The notes under the pieces are model-generated. The model saw nothing but the letters and a program-made list of their open reading frames with translations, was not told the DNA's origin and did not search any database. Shown piece after piece: positions 8,296 to 17,509 of a stretch of DNA of 64,000 nt (position 1 is the first letter of the stretch; each line of letters starts with the position of its first letter). This DNA is from Natronobacterium haloterrestre (lineage in GTDB: Archaea; Halobacteriota; Halobacteria; Halobacteriales; Natrialbaceae), in assembly GCF_900112205.1 (NCBI RefSeq), contig NZ_FOKW01000004.1, positions 186,001 through 250,000 of the forward strand, written 5' to 3'. The translations under genes were made by a program, and so were the position numbers.

Positions 8296-10167
8296 ATGGG
8301 GTACATCGTCCGGATGCCGAAACTCGGCCTCGAGATGGAACGCGGGACCTTGCTCGAGTGGCACGTCGAATCGGGGGAACCGATCGAGGAGGGGGAACTC
8401 GTCGCGGAGGTGGAGTCCGAAAAGAGCGTCGGCGAGGTCGACGCCAGGGAAGACGGCGTCCTCCGGCGCACCTATCTCGAGGCGGGGGCGGAGGTCCCGC
8501 CGGGGACGCCGATCGGGATCGTCGCCCCGGAGTCGGAGGCGATCGACGACCTCGAGGCGGAAGCGGAGAAGGACCTCGGTCTCGAGGAGAGCGCCGAGGC
8601 CGACGCGGCCGAACCTGACAGCGGCGAGGCCGACGGTGACGCTGCGAGCGCTACCGGGGCCGGGGGGACCGAGGACACCGCTGCCAGCGACGACGAGGAC
8701 GTGCGTGCATCCCCGCGTGCTCGAGAGCGTGCGAAGGAGCTGGGAGTTGCCCTGGAGACCGTCGAGGGGACGGGCTACCAGGGCGCGATCACGGAGGAAG
8801 ACGTCGAGGCGGCCGCGGAAGGGGCCGACGCCGGCCAGCCGGACGCCTCCCCGCGAGCCCGAAAGCGGGCGGAGGAACTGGGCGTCGACCTCCCGTCCGT
8901 CGAGGGAACGGGCTACCAGGGTGCGATCACGGAGGAAGACGTCGAGGCCGCGGCCGAGGCCGCGGAGACGGCGGTCGGCGGCAGGACCCTCGCCGAAGAA
9001 CGCGCCTTCGACGGGATGCGTCGTACGATCGCCTCGCGGCTGAGCGAGAGCTACCGCGAGGCCGTCCACGTGACCGTCCACCGCGAGGCCGACGCCGAGG
9101 CGCTGTTCGCCGCCGCCGACGCCGCCGACGACGCCCTCGAGACCGACGTCTCCCTCCAGGACCTCCTCCTGCTGGCGGTGTCGGCGACGCTCGAGGAGCA
9201 TCCCGCGTTCAACGCGACCTTCGAGGACGACGCTCACCGGATCTGGGCCGAGCACAACCTCGGGGTCGCCGTCGACGTCGAGCAGGGGCTGATCGCGCCG
9301 GTCCTGCGCGACGTCGGCTCGAAGTCGCTGTCGGAGGTCGCCGAGGAACGCCGCGACCTCGTGGACGACGCCCTGAGCGGCGACTACACGATGGACGACC
9401 TGCGTGGCGGGACGTTTACGGTGACGAACCTGGGCGTCCTCGGCGTCGAGTCGTTCGATCCGATCATCAACCCGCCGCAGGTGGCGATCCTGGGCGTCGA
9501 CGCGATCGAGGAGCAGCCGATTCGGGGCGAAGCCGGCGACCTCGAGTGGCGACGTCACCTCCCGCTCGACCTCTCGTTCGACCACCGGGTCGTCGACGGC
9601 GCGGACGCCGCCCGGTTCCTCGAGACACTGGTCGGCCACCTCGAGGAGCCGACGTCGCTGCTGCCGGCCGAAGTCGATCTCGAGGCCGGGGGAGCGACCG
9701 CCGCCGGAATCGCCGACGGCGCCGGTTCCGATACCGGGACGCCCGGCTCGAGCGAGGGAACGGAGATGCCCGGCCGCACCGTCACCGCGACGAACCCCGA
9801 CGGCATGCGCGGCCGGATCGAAGCGGGCTCGTTCGAGTGGGGGTACGACGAACCCGAGGACAGGGGCGGCACCGAGACTGGTCCGACGCCGGTCGACGTC
9901 TTCCTCGGGGGGCTGGCCTCCTGTCTCTCCCTGAGCACGCGCTACCAGGCCGACAAGCGCGACGCCGACGTCGGGGAAATCTCCGTGACGACCGACGCCG
10001 ACCCCGAACACGGGAGCGTCGAGTCGATCGAGGCGACGATCCACCTCGAGTCCGACGAGGACGACGAGACGCTGGAACGGGTCGTCGAACTCGGCGAGCG
10101 GGGCTGTCACGTCTCGCAACTGCTCCGGGAAGACCTCGAGTTGGACCTCTCGTGGGACCGCCACTGA
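8296..10167 (+). CDS. Dihydrolipoamide acyltransferase (E2) with C-terminal OsmC domain
   Basis: 623 residues. Domains in order: lipoyl domain 1-77 with the lipoylated lysine at 43 (ESEKSVGEV); acidic linker; two near-identical peripheral-subunit-binding domains near 137-172 and 184-218, each ending GTGYQGAITEEDVEAAAE; catalytic acyltransferase core about 234-455 with His430 and Asp434 in FDHRVVDG; a Gly/Thr/Ser linker; and an OsmC-like domain from 491 to the end. The OsmC part keeps both family cysteines, Cys543 (GGLASCLSL) and Cys604 (GERGCHVSQ), so it could reduce organic hydroperoxides using the lipoyl group. It is one uninterrupted frame. It converges on the gene block that includes E1 beta and E1 alpha. 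No E3 gene is adjacent. Confidence 0.9.
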   Translation: MGYIVRMPKLGLEMERGTLLEWHVESGEPIEEGELVAEVESEKSVGEVDAREDGVLRRTYLEAGAEVPPGTPIGIVAPESEAIDDLEAEAEKDLGLEESAEADAAEPDSGEADGDAASATGAGGTEDTAASDDEDVRASPRARERAKELGVALETVEGTGYQGAITEEDVEAAAEGADAGQPDASPRARKRAEELGVDLPSVEGTGYQGAITEEDVEAAAEAAETAVGGRTLAEERAFDGMRRTIASRLSESYREAVHVTVHREADAEALFAAADAADDALETDVSLQDLLLLAVSATLEEHPAFNATFEDDAHRIWAEHNLGVAVDVEQGLIAPVLRDVGSKSLSEVAEERRDLVDDALSGDYTMDDLRGGTFTVTNLGVLGVESFDPIINPPQVAILGVDAIEEQPIRGEAGDLEWRRHLPLDLSFDHRVVDGADAARFLETLVGHLEEPTSLLPAEVDLEAGGATAAGIADGAGSDTGTPGSSEGTEMPGRTVTATNPDGMRGRIEAGSFEWGYDEPEDRGGTETGPTPVDVFLGGLASCLSLSTRYQADKRDADVGEISVTTDADPEHGSVESIEATIHLESDEDDETLERVVELGERGCHVSQLLREDLELDLSWDRH

Positions 10168-10182
10168 ACCCGTATCGGGGGG

Positions 10183-10416
10183 TCACTGCCGGGGCGCTGG
10201 CACGTCCGTTTCGACGGTGATAGAGCGGACGATCCCCCAGAGCAAGAGCCGTACCGCCCGCTTGTGATCCCGCTTGGCCCGGTGGACGTGCATCGGACGC
10301 GTTCGCTGGTGGTCGTAGGCCGCGAACGCTTCCGGGTGGACGTCGCCACGATCCGCCATCGCTCCTCGAATCTCGCGCAACAGTGCGTGCAGATTGATCA
10401 GTTCGTCGCGACGCAT
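10183..10416 (-). CDS. UPF0058 family protein
   Basis: 77 residues from ATG 10416 (MRRDELINLHALLREIR). The short helical sequence with basic HRAKRDHKRAVRLLL in the second half is characteristic of the haloarchaeal UPF0058 family, whose function is unknown. The upstream in-frame start at 10443 would add nine residues that homologues lack. It sits between the convergent E2-OsmC and AcoX-like genes and is probably transcribed on its own or by read-through from the E1 operon 67 bases upstream. Confidence 0.85.
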   Translation of the reverse strand: MRRDELINLHALLREIRGAMADRGDVHPEAFAAYDHQRTRPMHVHRAKRDHKRAVRLLLWGIVRSITVETDVPAPRQ

Positions 10417-10483
10417 TGAGCCCACCAACACCGGCCCCGGCAAAACCGTTGCCCTGAAAACGAAACCCGCGGCCGGCGGCCGA

Positions 10484-11548
10484 CTACTCGGATCCCGACG
10501 ACGCTCTCGTTCCGACGTCGAACCCGCCGTTCCGGGCGCCGATCTCGAGCGTCTGCAACGGGTCGACCAGGCGCGGGCCGTCCTCGATCGGCCGCAGTTC
10601 GACCGTCGCGTCGGTGGCCTCGAGTTCGCGCTCGCCGTCCGCGCCGACGACGCCGTCCGCGAGGTCGAACGTCGCGGTCTCGCCGGGCTCGAGCCGTCGC
10701 CAGGACTCGATCCCGACCGTCGCGAGGACGCCGGGCGCGACGACCGCGCGCACGAGACGGTCGGCCCCGGACGGCTCCTCGAGGCGAACGGCGACGCCGC
10801 CGGGATCGTCCCCGGCGAGGGGTGAATCCACGAGCGCGCCGGCGACCGCCGGGAGGCCGACGTCGCCCGGATGGGCCCGGGAGACGACGCCGCCCCGCAG
10901 GTCGGCCGGGTCGAGCAGCCCGCGGGTTCCGACGAACGACCGCGACGAGAGTTCGGCCGACGCGAGCGCGGTCAGCCGACGGCCGTCGCCTGATGCGGTG
11001 CCGGATCGCACTTCGGCTTCGACCCGCCCGTGGCGCGTCGTCACCTCGTCGGCCGGCACGGCCCCGGAAGCGACGAGCGCGGCCGCAGCGCCCGCGAGCG
11101 TGCCGTCGACCGGGGCGGGAACGACGTTGTTCGTCCCCGTCGACACGGCGACGACGGGCACCGGACCGATCTCGGCGGCGACGTCGCGGGTCGTCCCGTC
11201 GCCGCCGAGGACGACCGCGGCATCGACCGTCTCGCGGAAACGCGTCGCCGCGGTCCGGGTGTCGGCCGCCGTCCCCTCGAGGTCCATCTCGAGGATGTCG
11301 GTCGCGAGCGACTCGTCGGCGGTCTCTATGGCGTCCCGTGCGATGCCGGTCCGGTCGGGCATCGCGACCACCTCGAGCGGCGGGTCGGCGAGGGTCAGCC
11401 CCTCGAGGACGCACTCGGCCACCCGGCGTTTCGCGTAGTTGTCGACGACGCTCGCGCCGCCGGTGAGCCGGCGAACGTCCCGCCCCGCGGCGGGGTTGAC
11501 GAGCAGGCCGACCCGGGTGCTGGACCGGGACCGATCGGCGTCGGCCAC
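10484..11548 (-). CDS. acoX: NAD-kinase-like / AcoX family protein
   Basis: 354 residues from a GTG start at 11548, directly after the TAA of E1 beta. The N-terminus has VGLLVNPAAGRDVRRLTGGAS, the middle VVLGGDGTTRDVAAE, and then VSTGTNNVVPAP, matching the diacylglycerol/NAD-kinase fold (GGDGT motif) of AcoX proteins from acetoin operons. The biochemical role of AcoX is not settled; NAD(P) kinase activity is a possibility. Its position as third gene of an E1 alpha-E1 beta operon suggests the dehydrogenase may act on acetoin rather than, or as well as, pyruvate or branched-chain 2-oxoacids. Confidence 0.8.
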   Translation of the reverse strand: MADADRSRSSTRVGLLVNPAAGRDVRRLTGGASVVDNYAKRRVAECVLEGLTLADPPLEVVAMPDRTGIARDAIETADESLATDILEMDLEGTAADTRTAATRFRETVDAAVVLGGDGTTRDVAAEIGPVPVVAVSTGTNNVVPAPVDGTLAGAAAALVASGAVPADEVTTRHGRVEAEVRSGTASGDGRRLTALASAELSSRSFVGTRGLLDPADLRGGVVSRAHPGDVGLPAVAGALVDSPLAGDDPGGVAVRLEEPSGADRLVRAVVAPGVLATVGIESWRRLEPGETATFDLADGVVGADGERELEATDATVELRPIEDGPRLVDPLQTLEIGARNGGFDVGTRASSGSE

Positions 11549-11549
11549 G

Positions 11550-12557
11550 TTACGAGATCCGTTCGATCGCCGCCCGCACGTCGTCGCCGTCGGGCAACAC
11601 CTCGTTCTCGAGCGGCGGGCTGAACGGCATGTGCGTGTCGGGCGTTCCGACCCGCTGGATCGGCGCGTCGAGGCTGAAGAACGCCTCCTCCTGGACGCGG
11701 GCGACGATCTCGGCGTGAGTACCGTACGAGAGCGGGCTCTCGTCGGCGACGATCAGCCGGCCGGTCTTGCGGACGCTCTCGACGATCGTCTCCGTGTCGA
11801 GCGGGTACAGCGAGCGGGTGTCGATCACCTCGACGTCGACGTCGTCGGCGATACTTTCGGCGGTCTCGAGCGACTCGCCGACGAGCCGCTGGGTCGCGAC
11901 GACGGTGACGTCCTCGCCCTCGCGTTCGACCGCGGCCTCGCCGATCGGGACGGTGAAGTCCTCGTCGGTCGGCACCTGCCCGGTCTGCTCGTAGATCATC
12001 TTGTTCTCGAAGACGAAGACGGGATCGTTCGACCGGATCGCGGCCTTCGTCAGGCCCTTCGCGGCCGCGGCGGTCCCGGGAGCGACGGCTTTCAGCCCGG
12101 GGAAGTGGGCGATCCAGGAGTGGACCGTCCCCGAGTGCTGGCTCGCGGCACCCATGCCGCCGCCCTCGGTCGTCCGGACGGTAAGCGGCATCTCCGCTTT
12201 CCCGCCGAACATGTACCGCATCTTTGCCATCTGGTTCATGATCTGTTCCATCGCGACGCCGCTGAAGTCCGAGAACATCAGTTCGACGACGGGCCGGGTC
12301 CCGGTCGCCGCCGCGCCCGTCGCGGCCCCCGTGAAGCCGGCCTCGCTGATCGGCGTGTCCCGGACCCGTTCCTCGCCGAACTCCTCGTAGAGGTCGCCGG
12401 TCACCTCGAGGACGCCGCCGAACTTCCCGATGTCCTCGCCGATGAGGAAGACGTCCTCGTCGCGGTCGAGTTCCTCCCGCAGTGCCTGGCGGATCGCTTC
12501 CCTGACGGTCAGTTCCTCCGTTTCGGTCTCGAGTTCGCGTTCGACTTGTGCAGTCAT
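11550..12557 (-). CDS. 2-oxoacid/acetoin dehydrogenase E1 component, beta subunit
   Basis: 335 residues with a transketolase-like pyrimidine-binding domain (about 14-190; EDVFLIGEDIGKFGGVLEVT, GFTGAATGAAATGTRPV) and a C-terminal transketolase domain. It pairs with E1 alpha to decarboxylate the substrate with thiamine diphosphate and acylate the E2 lipoyl group. The ATG at 12557 overlaps the E1 alpha stop by four bases (ATGA), indicating translational coupling. Substrate is not decided by sequence. The AcoX-like neighbour favours acetoin; haloarchaea otherwise oxidise pyruvate with PorAB, which is also present here. Confidence 0.9.
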   Translation of the reverse strand: MTAQVERELETETEELTVREAIRQALREELDRDEDVFLIGEDIGKFGGVLEVTGDLYEEFGEERVRDTPISEAGFTGAATGAAATGTRPVVELMFSDFSGVAMEQIMNQMAKMRYMFGGKAEMPLTVRTTEGGGMGAASQHSGTVHSWIAHFPGLKAVAPGTAAAAKGLTKAAIRSNDPVFVFENKMIYEQTGQVPTDEDFTVPIGEAAVEREGEDVTVVATQRLVGESLETAESIADDVDVEVIDTRSLYPLDTETIVESVRKTGRLIVADESPLSYGTHAEIVARVQEEAFFSLDAPIQRVGTPDTHMPFSPPLENEVLPDGDDVRAAIERIS

Positions 12558-13600
12558 GGTCGGTCACCCCCCGGGCGTCCGCCGTCGGTCCGAGCGGCAC
12601 CGGCGAACCGCTCGATCTCGGGCGGCATCTCGGCGAACATGTCGTCGTACGCCTCGCGCGGTTCCGGCAGGTCGGCGTCCTGGGCGTACTCGATCGCGGC
12701 GTCGATCTCGGCCTCGGCCTCGGCCTGCATCTCCTCGAACTCCGATTCGGTCAGTTCGCCGCGGTCGATCAGTCGATCCTTGAACGACTCGATCGGGTCG
12801 CGGTCCTTCCAGCGCTCGATCTCCTCCTCGTCGCGGTACGGCTCCTCGTCGCCCTCGTAGTGGCCGCGGTACCGGTAGGTCTCGGCCTCTACGAGCGTCG
12901 GACCCTCGCCGGCGCGGGCCCGCGAGCGCGCCTCGGAAACGGCCTCCGCGACCGCGGTGACGTCCATCCCGTCGACGGTCAGCCCGGGGATGTCGTAGGC
13001 CCCGGCCGTGTCGCTCAGGTTGTCGACGTTGTGTTGTTTCTCGACCGGCGTCCCCTCGCCGTACTGGTTGTTCTCGACGACGAAGACCGCCGGCAGGTCC
13101 CACGTCGACGCGAGATTGATCGCCTCGTGGACCTGGCCCTGGGCGACGGCCCCGTCGCCGAGGAACCCGACCGCGACCTGATCGCGGTCCTGATAGTCGA
13201 TCGACAGCGCCGCGCCCGTCGCGAGCGGCGGCCCCGCGCCGACGATGCCGTTCGCGCCGAGCATACCGGCGTCGACGTCCGCGATGTGCATCGATCCTCC
13301 TTTGCCGTTGCAGTAGCCCTCCGACTTGCCGTACAGCTCGGCCATCATGTACTTCGGATCGAGCCCCTTCGCGATGCAGTGGCCGTGCCCGCGGTGGGTG
13401 CTCGCGATGTAGTCGTCCGGCTCGAGGGCCCCGCAGGTGCCGACGCCGACCGCCTCTTCCCCGATGTAGAGGTGGACGAACCCCGGTATTTCTCCGTCCG
13501 CGAATCTATCCCCCGCCTCCTCGTCGAACGCACGGATGAGTACCATCCGGCGCAACGCCTCGACTCGTCCCTCCGCACTCTCGAGGTCGTAGTCTGCCAT
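12554..13600 (-). CDS. 2-oxoacid/acetoin dehydrogenase E1 component, alpha subunit
   Basis: 348 residues. The thiamine diphosphate motif is GFLGDGAVAQGQVHEAINLA around 148-167, followed by FVVENNQYGEGTPVEKQ. Earlier, THRGHGHCIAKGLDPKYMMAE and GKGGSMHIADVDAGMLGANG fit the family. It is the first gene of the E1 alpha-E1 beta-AcoX operon. The upstream region (13601-13841) holds an AT-rich patch near 13630-13665 that could be its promoter, and nothing else I can name. The partner E2 lies about 2.4 kb away on the other strand. Confidence 0.9.
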   Translation of the reverse strand: MADYDLESAEGRVEALRRMVLIRAFDEEAGDRFADGEIPGFVHLYIGEEAVGVGTCGALEPDDYIASTHRGHGHCIAKGLDPKYMMAELYGKSEGYCNGKGGSMHIADVDAGMLGANGIVGAGPPLATGAALSIDYQDRDQVAVGFLGDGAVAQGQVHEAINLASTWDLPAVFVVENNQYGEGTPVEKQHNVDNLSDTAGAYDIPGLTVDGMDVTAVAEAVSEARSRARAGEGPTLVEAETYRYRGHYEGDEEPYRDEEEIERWKDRDPIESFKDRLIDRGELTESEFEEMQAEAEAEIDAAIEYAQDADLPEPREAYDDMFAEMPPEIERFAGAARTDGGRPGGDRP

Positions 13601-13841
13601 GGCGGCAAGTCGGAGCTACAACGGCATCCGATATATGTGCTAGCGTCTACCATACCGTGGTAAAATTCGATTATCGATCCATCAAACACGATCGATGGTG
13701 AAGAAATTCGAAGTCCCAGTTTCACTCGAGCATCGGCGGATCGCCGCGCTCGAGCGGACCTTCCGGGCACGTTACCGATCCCGTCGGTATGTCCGCATCG
13801 GTTCGCGAAAGAGGAGGTCCCGCTCGCCAACCGCCGATGTG

Positions 13842-14522
13842 CTATCCGTCCGGGACCCACGGCGGCGAAGACAACTCCCCGACCGAGCCGACGCGGTAAG
13901 TCGGGTCGTACCGCCGGGGATCGGTACCGTCGGAGACCCAGACCGACTCGAGTCCGGCAGCGGTCGCGCCGGCGACGTCCGTCTCGAGGGAGTCCCCGAC
14001 GTGGACCGTCCTCTCCGCTGTCGCCTCGAGCGCCCGTACCGCCCGTTCGAACGGTTCCGGGTCCGGTTTCGGCGGGGCGTCGTGGCCGGCGACGACGACT
14101 GTGTCGACCCACCGCTCGAGGTCGACGGCGGCGACTTTCCGCCGCTGTGCATCCCGCGCCCCGTTGGTGACGACGCCGAGCCGGTAGTCGTCGGCGAGGT
14201 CGTCGAGTACGTCGGCCGCCGACGGCAACAGTTCGACGTTCGACTGGTCGCGTTCTTCGGCGAACGCCGCCGCGACGTCTCTCCCCAGCCGACGGTCGTA
14301 CCCGTTCTCCTCGGCGAGCGCGGCGAAACACTCGTGCCGGAGTTCGTCCATCGAGTCACACTGTCGAGCGAACTCGTCGTAGCGGTCGTAGTACTCCTCG
14401 ACGGCGAACAGCGGCTCGATTCCCGAGCGTTCGAACGAGGCTCGCAACACCTCGCCCGGCGACCGCTCGTACCGGAGCAGCGTGTCGTCGAGGTCGAAGA
14501 GGACGGTCTCGACTCGTGTCAC
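13842..14522 (-). CDS. HAD family hydrolase
   Basis: 226 residues from GTG 14522, chosen because homologues begin a few residues before VETVLFDLDDTLL; a TTG nine codons upstream is the only other choice. Motif I is DLDDT, motif II is VVTNGAR, and motif III/IV is PKPDPEPFERA with HVGDSLETDVAGA. This is the classic phosphatase set of the HAD superfamily with a helical cap. Substrate unknown; phosphoglycolate-like small phosphoesters are possible. It follows the PHP gene on the same strand with a 57-base gap. Confidence 0.85.
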   Translation of the reverse strand: MTRVETVLFDLDDTLLRYERSPGEVLRASFERSGIEPLFAVEEYYDRYDEFARQCDSMDELRHECFAALAEENGYDRRLGRDVAAAFAEERDQSNVELLPSAADVLDDLADDYRLGVVTNGARDAQRRKVAAVDLERWVDTVVVAGHDAPPKPDPEPFERAVRALEATAERTVHVGDSLETDVAGATAAGLESVWVSDGTDPRRYDPTYRVGSVGELSSPPWVPDG

Positions 14523-14579
14523 GCGTTCGTTCTTTCGTTCACCCTGCAAAAAAGGAATCGACGTCGGCGGCGTCCGCGA

Positions 14580-15356
14580 TCACTCGAGCGCCGGCGGGTC
14601 GACCGGCTCGAGCCCCCACTCGTCGAAAAACTCGGAGAGGAACTCGGCCCGGTCGCCGATCTCCCCCGGGGCGTGGGAGTCCGTCCCGACGGTGACGGCC
14701 ACGTCGTGCTCGCGCAGGACCTCGAGGAACGCCTCCGCGGGATGAACGACACTCGCGTCGGTCAGGGCGCGACCGGCGTTGATCTCGGGAACCGTACGGG
14801 AGTCGGCGAGCGCGCGGGCGACCCGGCGGTAGTGGTCGCGGGTCGCACGGCCCCGCAACGGTCTCGTCCGCTCGAGCAGATCGACGTGGGCAGCGACGTC
14901 GAACAGTTCCGACTCGATCAGGGCGACGAGCCGGTCGAAGTACTCGTCGACGATCCGGTCGCGTTCGGCCTCCGGGCGGTCGGTAAACTGCGAGGCGACC
15001 TGGACGTTCGCCCCCGCGACCTCGTGGACGCTCCCGATGGCGTAGTCGAAGCCGGCTTCCTCGAGGAACTCCCGGATCGCCTCCTCGTCTCGCGGATCGT
15101 AGTCCATCTCGACGGCGTCGTAGACCTGGATCGACGCCTCCTCGCGCAGGCGCTCGAGCGCGCGGCGTCGCCGCTCGTAGGTGAGATCGAGGTTGAACCC
15201 GTAAACGCTGCGGACCCACTCCATCCGGTCCCGCGGTGCGACGTTGCAGTGGTCGGCGAACCCGACGCCGTCGAGATCGGCGGCCTCGGCGGCCCGGACC
15301 ATCCCCTCGAGGAACTCGCCGTCGGAGTAGTTCGAGTGGACGTGGAAGTCCTCCAT
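14580..15356 (-). CDS. PHP domain phosphoesterase
   Basis: 258 residues with the PHP metal-binding motifs: HVHSNYSDG at 5-13, GFADHC near 32-37, and later AIGSVHEV, AHVDLL and GTDSHAP. These ligands fit the trinuclear metal site of histidinol-phosphatase-like and polymerase-associated PHP phosphoesterases. The protein is cytoplasmic. Annotation as histidinol-phosphatase would be a guess, since stand-alone PHP proteins have several substrates. It may share a transcript with the downstream HAD phosphatase. Confidence 0.85.
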   Translation of the reverse strand: MEDFHVHSNYSDGEFLEGMVRAAEAADLDGVGFADHCNVAPRDRMEWVRSVYGFNLDLTYERRRRALERLREEASIQVYDAVEMDYDPRDEEAIREFLEEAGFDYAIGSVHEVAGANVQVASQFTDRPEAERDRIVDEYFDRLVALIESELFDVAAHVDLLERTRPLRGRATRDHYRRVARALADSRTVPEINAGRALTDASVVHPAEAFLEVLREHDVAVTVGTDSHAPGEIGDRAEFLSEFFDEWGLEPVDPPALE

Positions 15357-15424
15357 ACCCCGTTCACGTCGATGCGAGAGTTAGGCGTTACGCCGGCTTC
15401 GGACGACGGCTTCCTACGTGACAG

Positions 15425-16210
15425 TTAGGCCGCGGCGGTCTGGCCCCGCTCGATCAGACTTCGGTAATAGGCTACGAAGTACGTGTAAGCGTAGGCCAGC
15501 CCGAGCGTTCCGAAGACGACCGTCGCTGCAGCCGAGAGCAGTAACGTCGATTCGGAGGCGACCATGGTCTCGCCGGTTTCGGTGAACTCGAGGGCCATCG
15601 TGTACAACACCATTCCCGGTCCCTGCCCGAGCAGGCTGATCACGACGAAAACGATGGAGAAGCCGACGACGCCGAGGAAGTTCCGCCGGACGAGGCTAAT
15701 GCTCTGCAAGAACGAGTCGAACGCGCTGGCGTCACTGACGACGATCGCAGCATCGTAGAACTGCAGACACAGGAGGACGACGGCGAACAGGCCCAGTAGA
15801 AGAATGCCGGCGACCAGGAACCCACCTCCCCCACCACCGGCGGCGGCCGTACCGATTCCGATGAACGCCATCAGGAGGAGTCCACCGAACCCGAGACCGG
15901 TGAAAATCGCGAAAAAGAGGATCGTCGCACCGAGCAGCGACACGTAGTTCTCCTTCCCGCCACGGACGAACGACCCGAGACGGGTCGAGCCCTCGAGCCC
16001 TTCGTCGACCATCGTGATGAATCCCCCGAGGAAAAACGGCGTGACGAAGATCGATACGGGAACCGAAAGCAGTTGTGCGATCGGACCCGCGTAGGCGTCG
16101 AGAAGCACGTAGCTCTCGCTGAACAGCGTGAAGAGTAGCGCTCCCACCAGAATGACAGGGTTCTTTCGAATCGTAGCTAGCGCGGTCGACAACGCCCCAA
16201 TGACGCTCAT
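15425..16210 (-). CDS. Polytopic membrane protein, YciC/DUF-type
   Basis: 261 residues, largely hydrophobic, with about six probable membrane segments (near 18-35, 48-70, 93-120, 125-150, 175-200 and 222-245). Between the second and third is a charged loop (VDEGLEGSTRLGSFVRGGKE). Gly-rich GTAAAGGGGGGFLVAG lies around 122-137. The architecture is that of the haloarchaeal integral membrane proteins related to YciC-like families, function unknown. It has its own upstream gap and no co-directional close neighbour apart from aroC 85 bases upstream. Confidence 0.75.
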   Translation of the reverse strand: MSVIGALSTALATIRKNPVILVGALLFTLFSESYVLLDAYAGPIAQLLSVPVSIFVTPFFLGGFITMVDEGLEGSTRLGSFVRGGKENYVSLLGATILFFAIFTGLGFGGLLLMAFIGIGTAAAGGGGGGFLVAGILLLGLFAVVLLCLQFYDAAIVVSDASAFDSFLQSISLVRRNFLGVVGFSIVFVVISLLGQGPGMVLYTMALEFTETGETMVASESTLLLSAAATVVFGTLGLAYAYTYFVAYYRSLIERGQTAAA

Positions 16211-16295
16211 ACCCGTGACCTCTCACGGGCGTCTCTTGAAGCGACGAGCAGATTCTCCGACCGAGAAAACGCCACAGCGTCGCGTTACGTTCTGG

Positions 16296-17447
16296 TTACT
16301 CGTTTCGCGGGTTGCTCGGGTGGTAATCGGTGTCGTACTCGCCGGGCTGGTCGTCGACGCGGTCGGGATTGATCCGGCCCGACAGCAGCATGAAGTCCAC
16401 GAGCGTCAGCGCGAGCATCGCCTCGACGACGGGCACGCCCCGGGGTGGCAGAACGGGGTCGTGGCGGCCGATGACCTGCTCCTCCTTGATCTCGCCCGTC
16501 TCCCAGTCGGCGGTCTGCTGGCTCTTGGGGATCGACGTCGGTGCGTGCAGCGTCACCTCGCCGTAGATCGGCTCGCCGCTCGAGATGCCGCCCTGGATGC
16601 CGCCGTGGTCGTTCTCGACGGGGGTCGGGTTACCCTCGTCGTCGAACTCCCAGTCGTCGTTGCGTTCCTTGCCGGTCCACTCCCGAGCCTCCCGGCCGAG
16701 CCCGAACTCGAAGGCCGTCGTCGCCGGCACCGACATCATTGCCTGTCCGAGTCTCGCGGAGAGGGAGTCGAAGCGGGGTGCGCCCAGCCCGGCCGGGACG
16801 CCCTGGGCCTCGAAGTAGATCGAGCCGCCGATGGAGTCGCCCTCCTGCTGGTACTCCTCGATGCGCTCTTGCATCTCCTCGGCGGTCTCGGGATGGGCAC
16901 AGCGGACGTCGTTCTGCTCGGAGTGTTCCTTGATCTCCTCGAAACTCACGTCGGGCGCTTCGATGTCGCCGATCTGGTTGACGTGGGCCTTGAGTTCGAT
17001 CCCTTCCCGCTCGAGCAGTTTCTTCGCGATCGCCCCTGCGGCGACCCAGTTGACCGTCTCGCGGGCCGACGAGCGGCCGCCGCCGCCCCAGTTGCGCGTG
17101 CCGAACTTCGCCGAGTAGGTGAAGTCGCCGTGACTCGGTCGCGGCGCGGTGATGAAGGGTTCGTACTTCTCCGACCGCGCGTCCTTGTTCTGGATGACCA
17201 GTCCGATCGGCGTCCCGGTCGTGTAGCCGTCCTGGATTCCGGACTTGATCGAGACGTCGTCGGGTTCGCCGCGGCTCGTGGTGATCATCGACTGACCCGG
17301 TTTCCGGCGGTCGAGATCCGCCTGGATGTCCTCCTCCGAGAGCTCGAGGCCGGCGGGACAGCCCGAGACGGTACAGCCCATCGCCTCGCCGTGGCTCTCG
17401 CCGAACGTGGTCACCTGGAAGAGGCGACCGAAGCGGTTGCCGTTCAT
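16296..17447 (-). CDS. aroC: Chorismate synthase
   Basis: 383 residues. The start MNGNRFGRLFQVTTFGESHG is diagnostic, followed by RKPGQSMITTSRGEPD and later GGRSSARETVNWVAAGA. It makes chorismate from 5-enolpyruvylshikimate-3-phosphate with reduced FMN as cofactor, the last step of the shikimate pathway for aromatic amino acids. The frame is open about 124 codons further upstream, but that extension runs through the remains of another gene and lacks family similarity, so ATG 17447 is secure. The pseudogene remnant lies immediately upstream. Confidence 0.96.
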   Translation of the reverse strand: MNGNRFGRLFQVTTFGESHGEAMGCTVSGCPAGLELSEEDIQADLDRRKPGQSMITTSRGEPDDVSIKSGIQDGYTTGTPIGLVIQNKDARSEKYEPFITAPRPSHGDFTYSAKFGTRNWGGGGRSSARETVNWVAAGAIAKKLLEREGIELKAHVNQIGDIEAPDVSFEEIKEHSEQNDVRCAHPETAEEMQERIEEYQQEGDSIGGSIYFEAQGVPAGLGAPRFDSLSARLGQAMMSVPATTAFEFGLGREAREWTGKERNDDWEFDDEGNPTPVENDHGGIQGGISSGEPIYGEVTLHAPTSIPKSQQTADWETGEIKEEQVIGRHDPVLPPRGVPVVEAMLALTLVDFMLLSGRINPDRVDDQPGEYDTDYHPSNPRNE

Positions 17448-17509
17448 TACCGCCCCTTCGGGGACGGGGACACTTAGCAACCCAGGATTCCTGCAAGTGC
17501 TGGCACGGT

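Noticed and set aside
10398-11414. Long Arg-rich frame on the minus strand over the AcoX-like gene
   Set aside because: Same strand but different frame from a gene with conserved GGDGT and NPAAGRD motifs.
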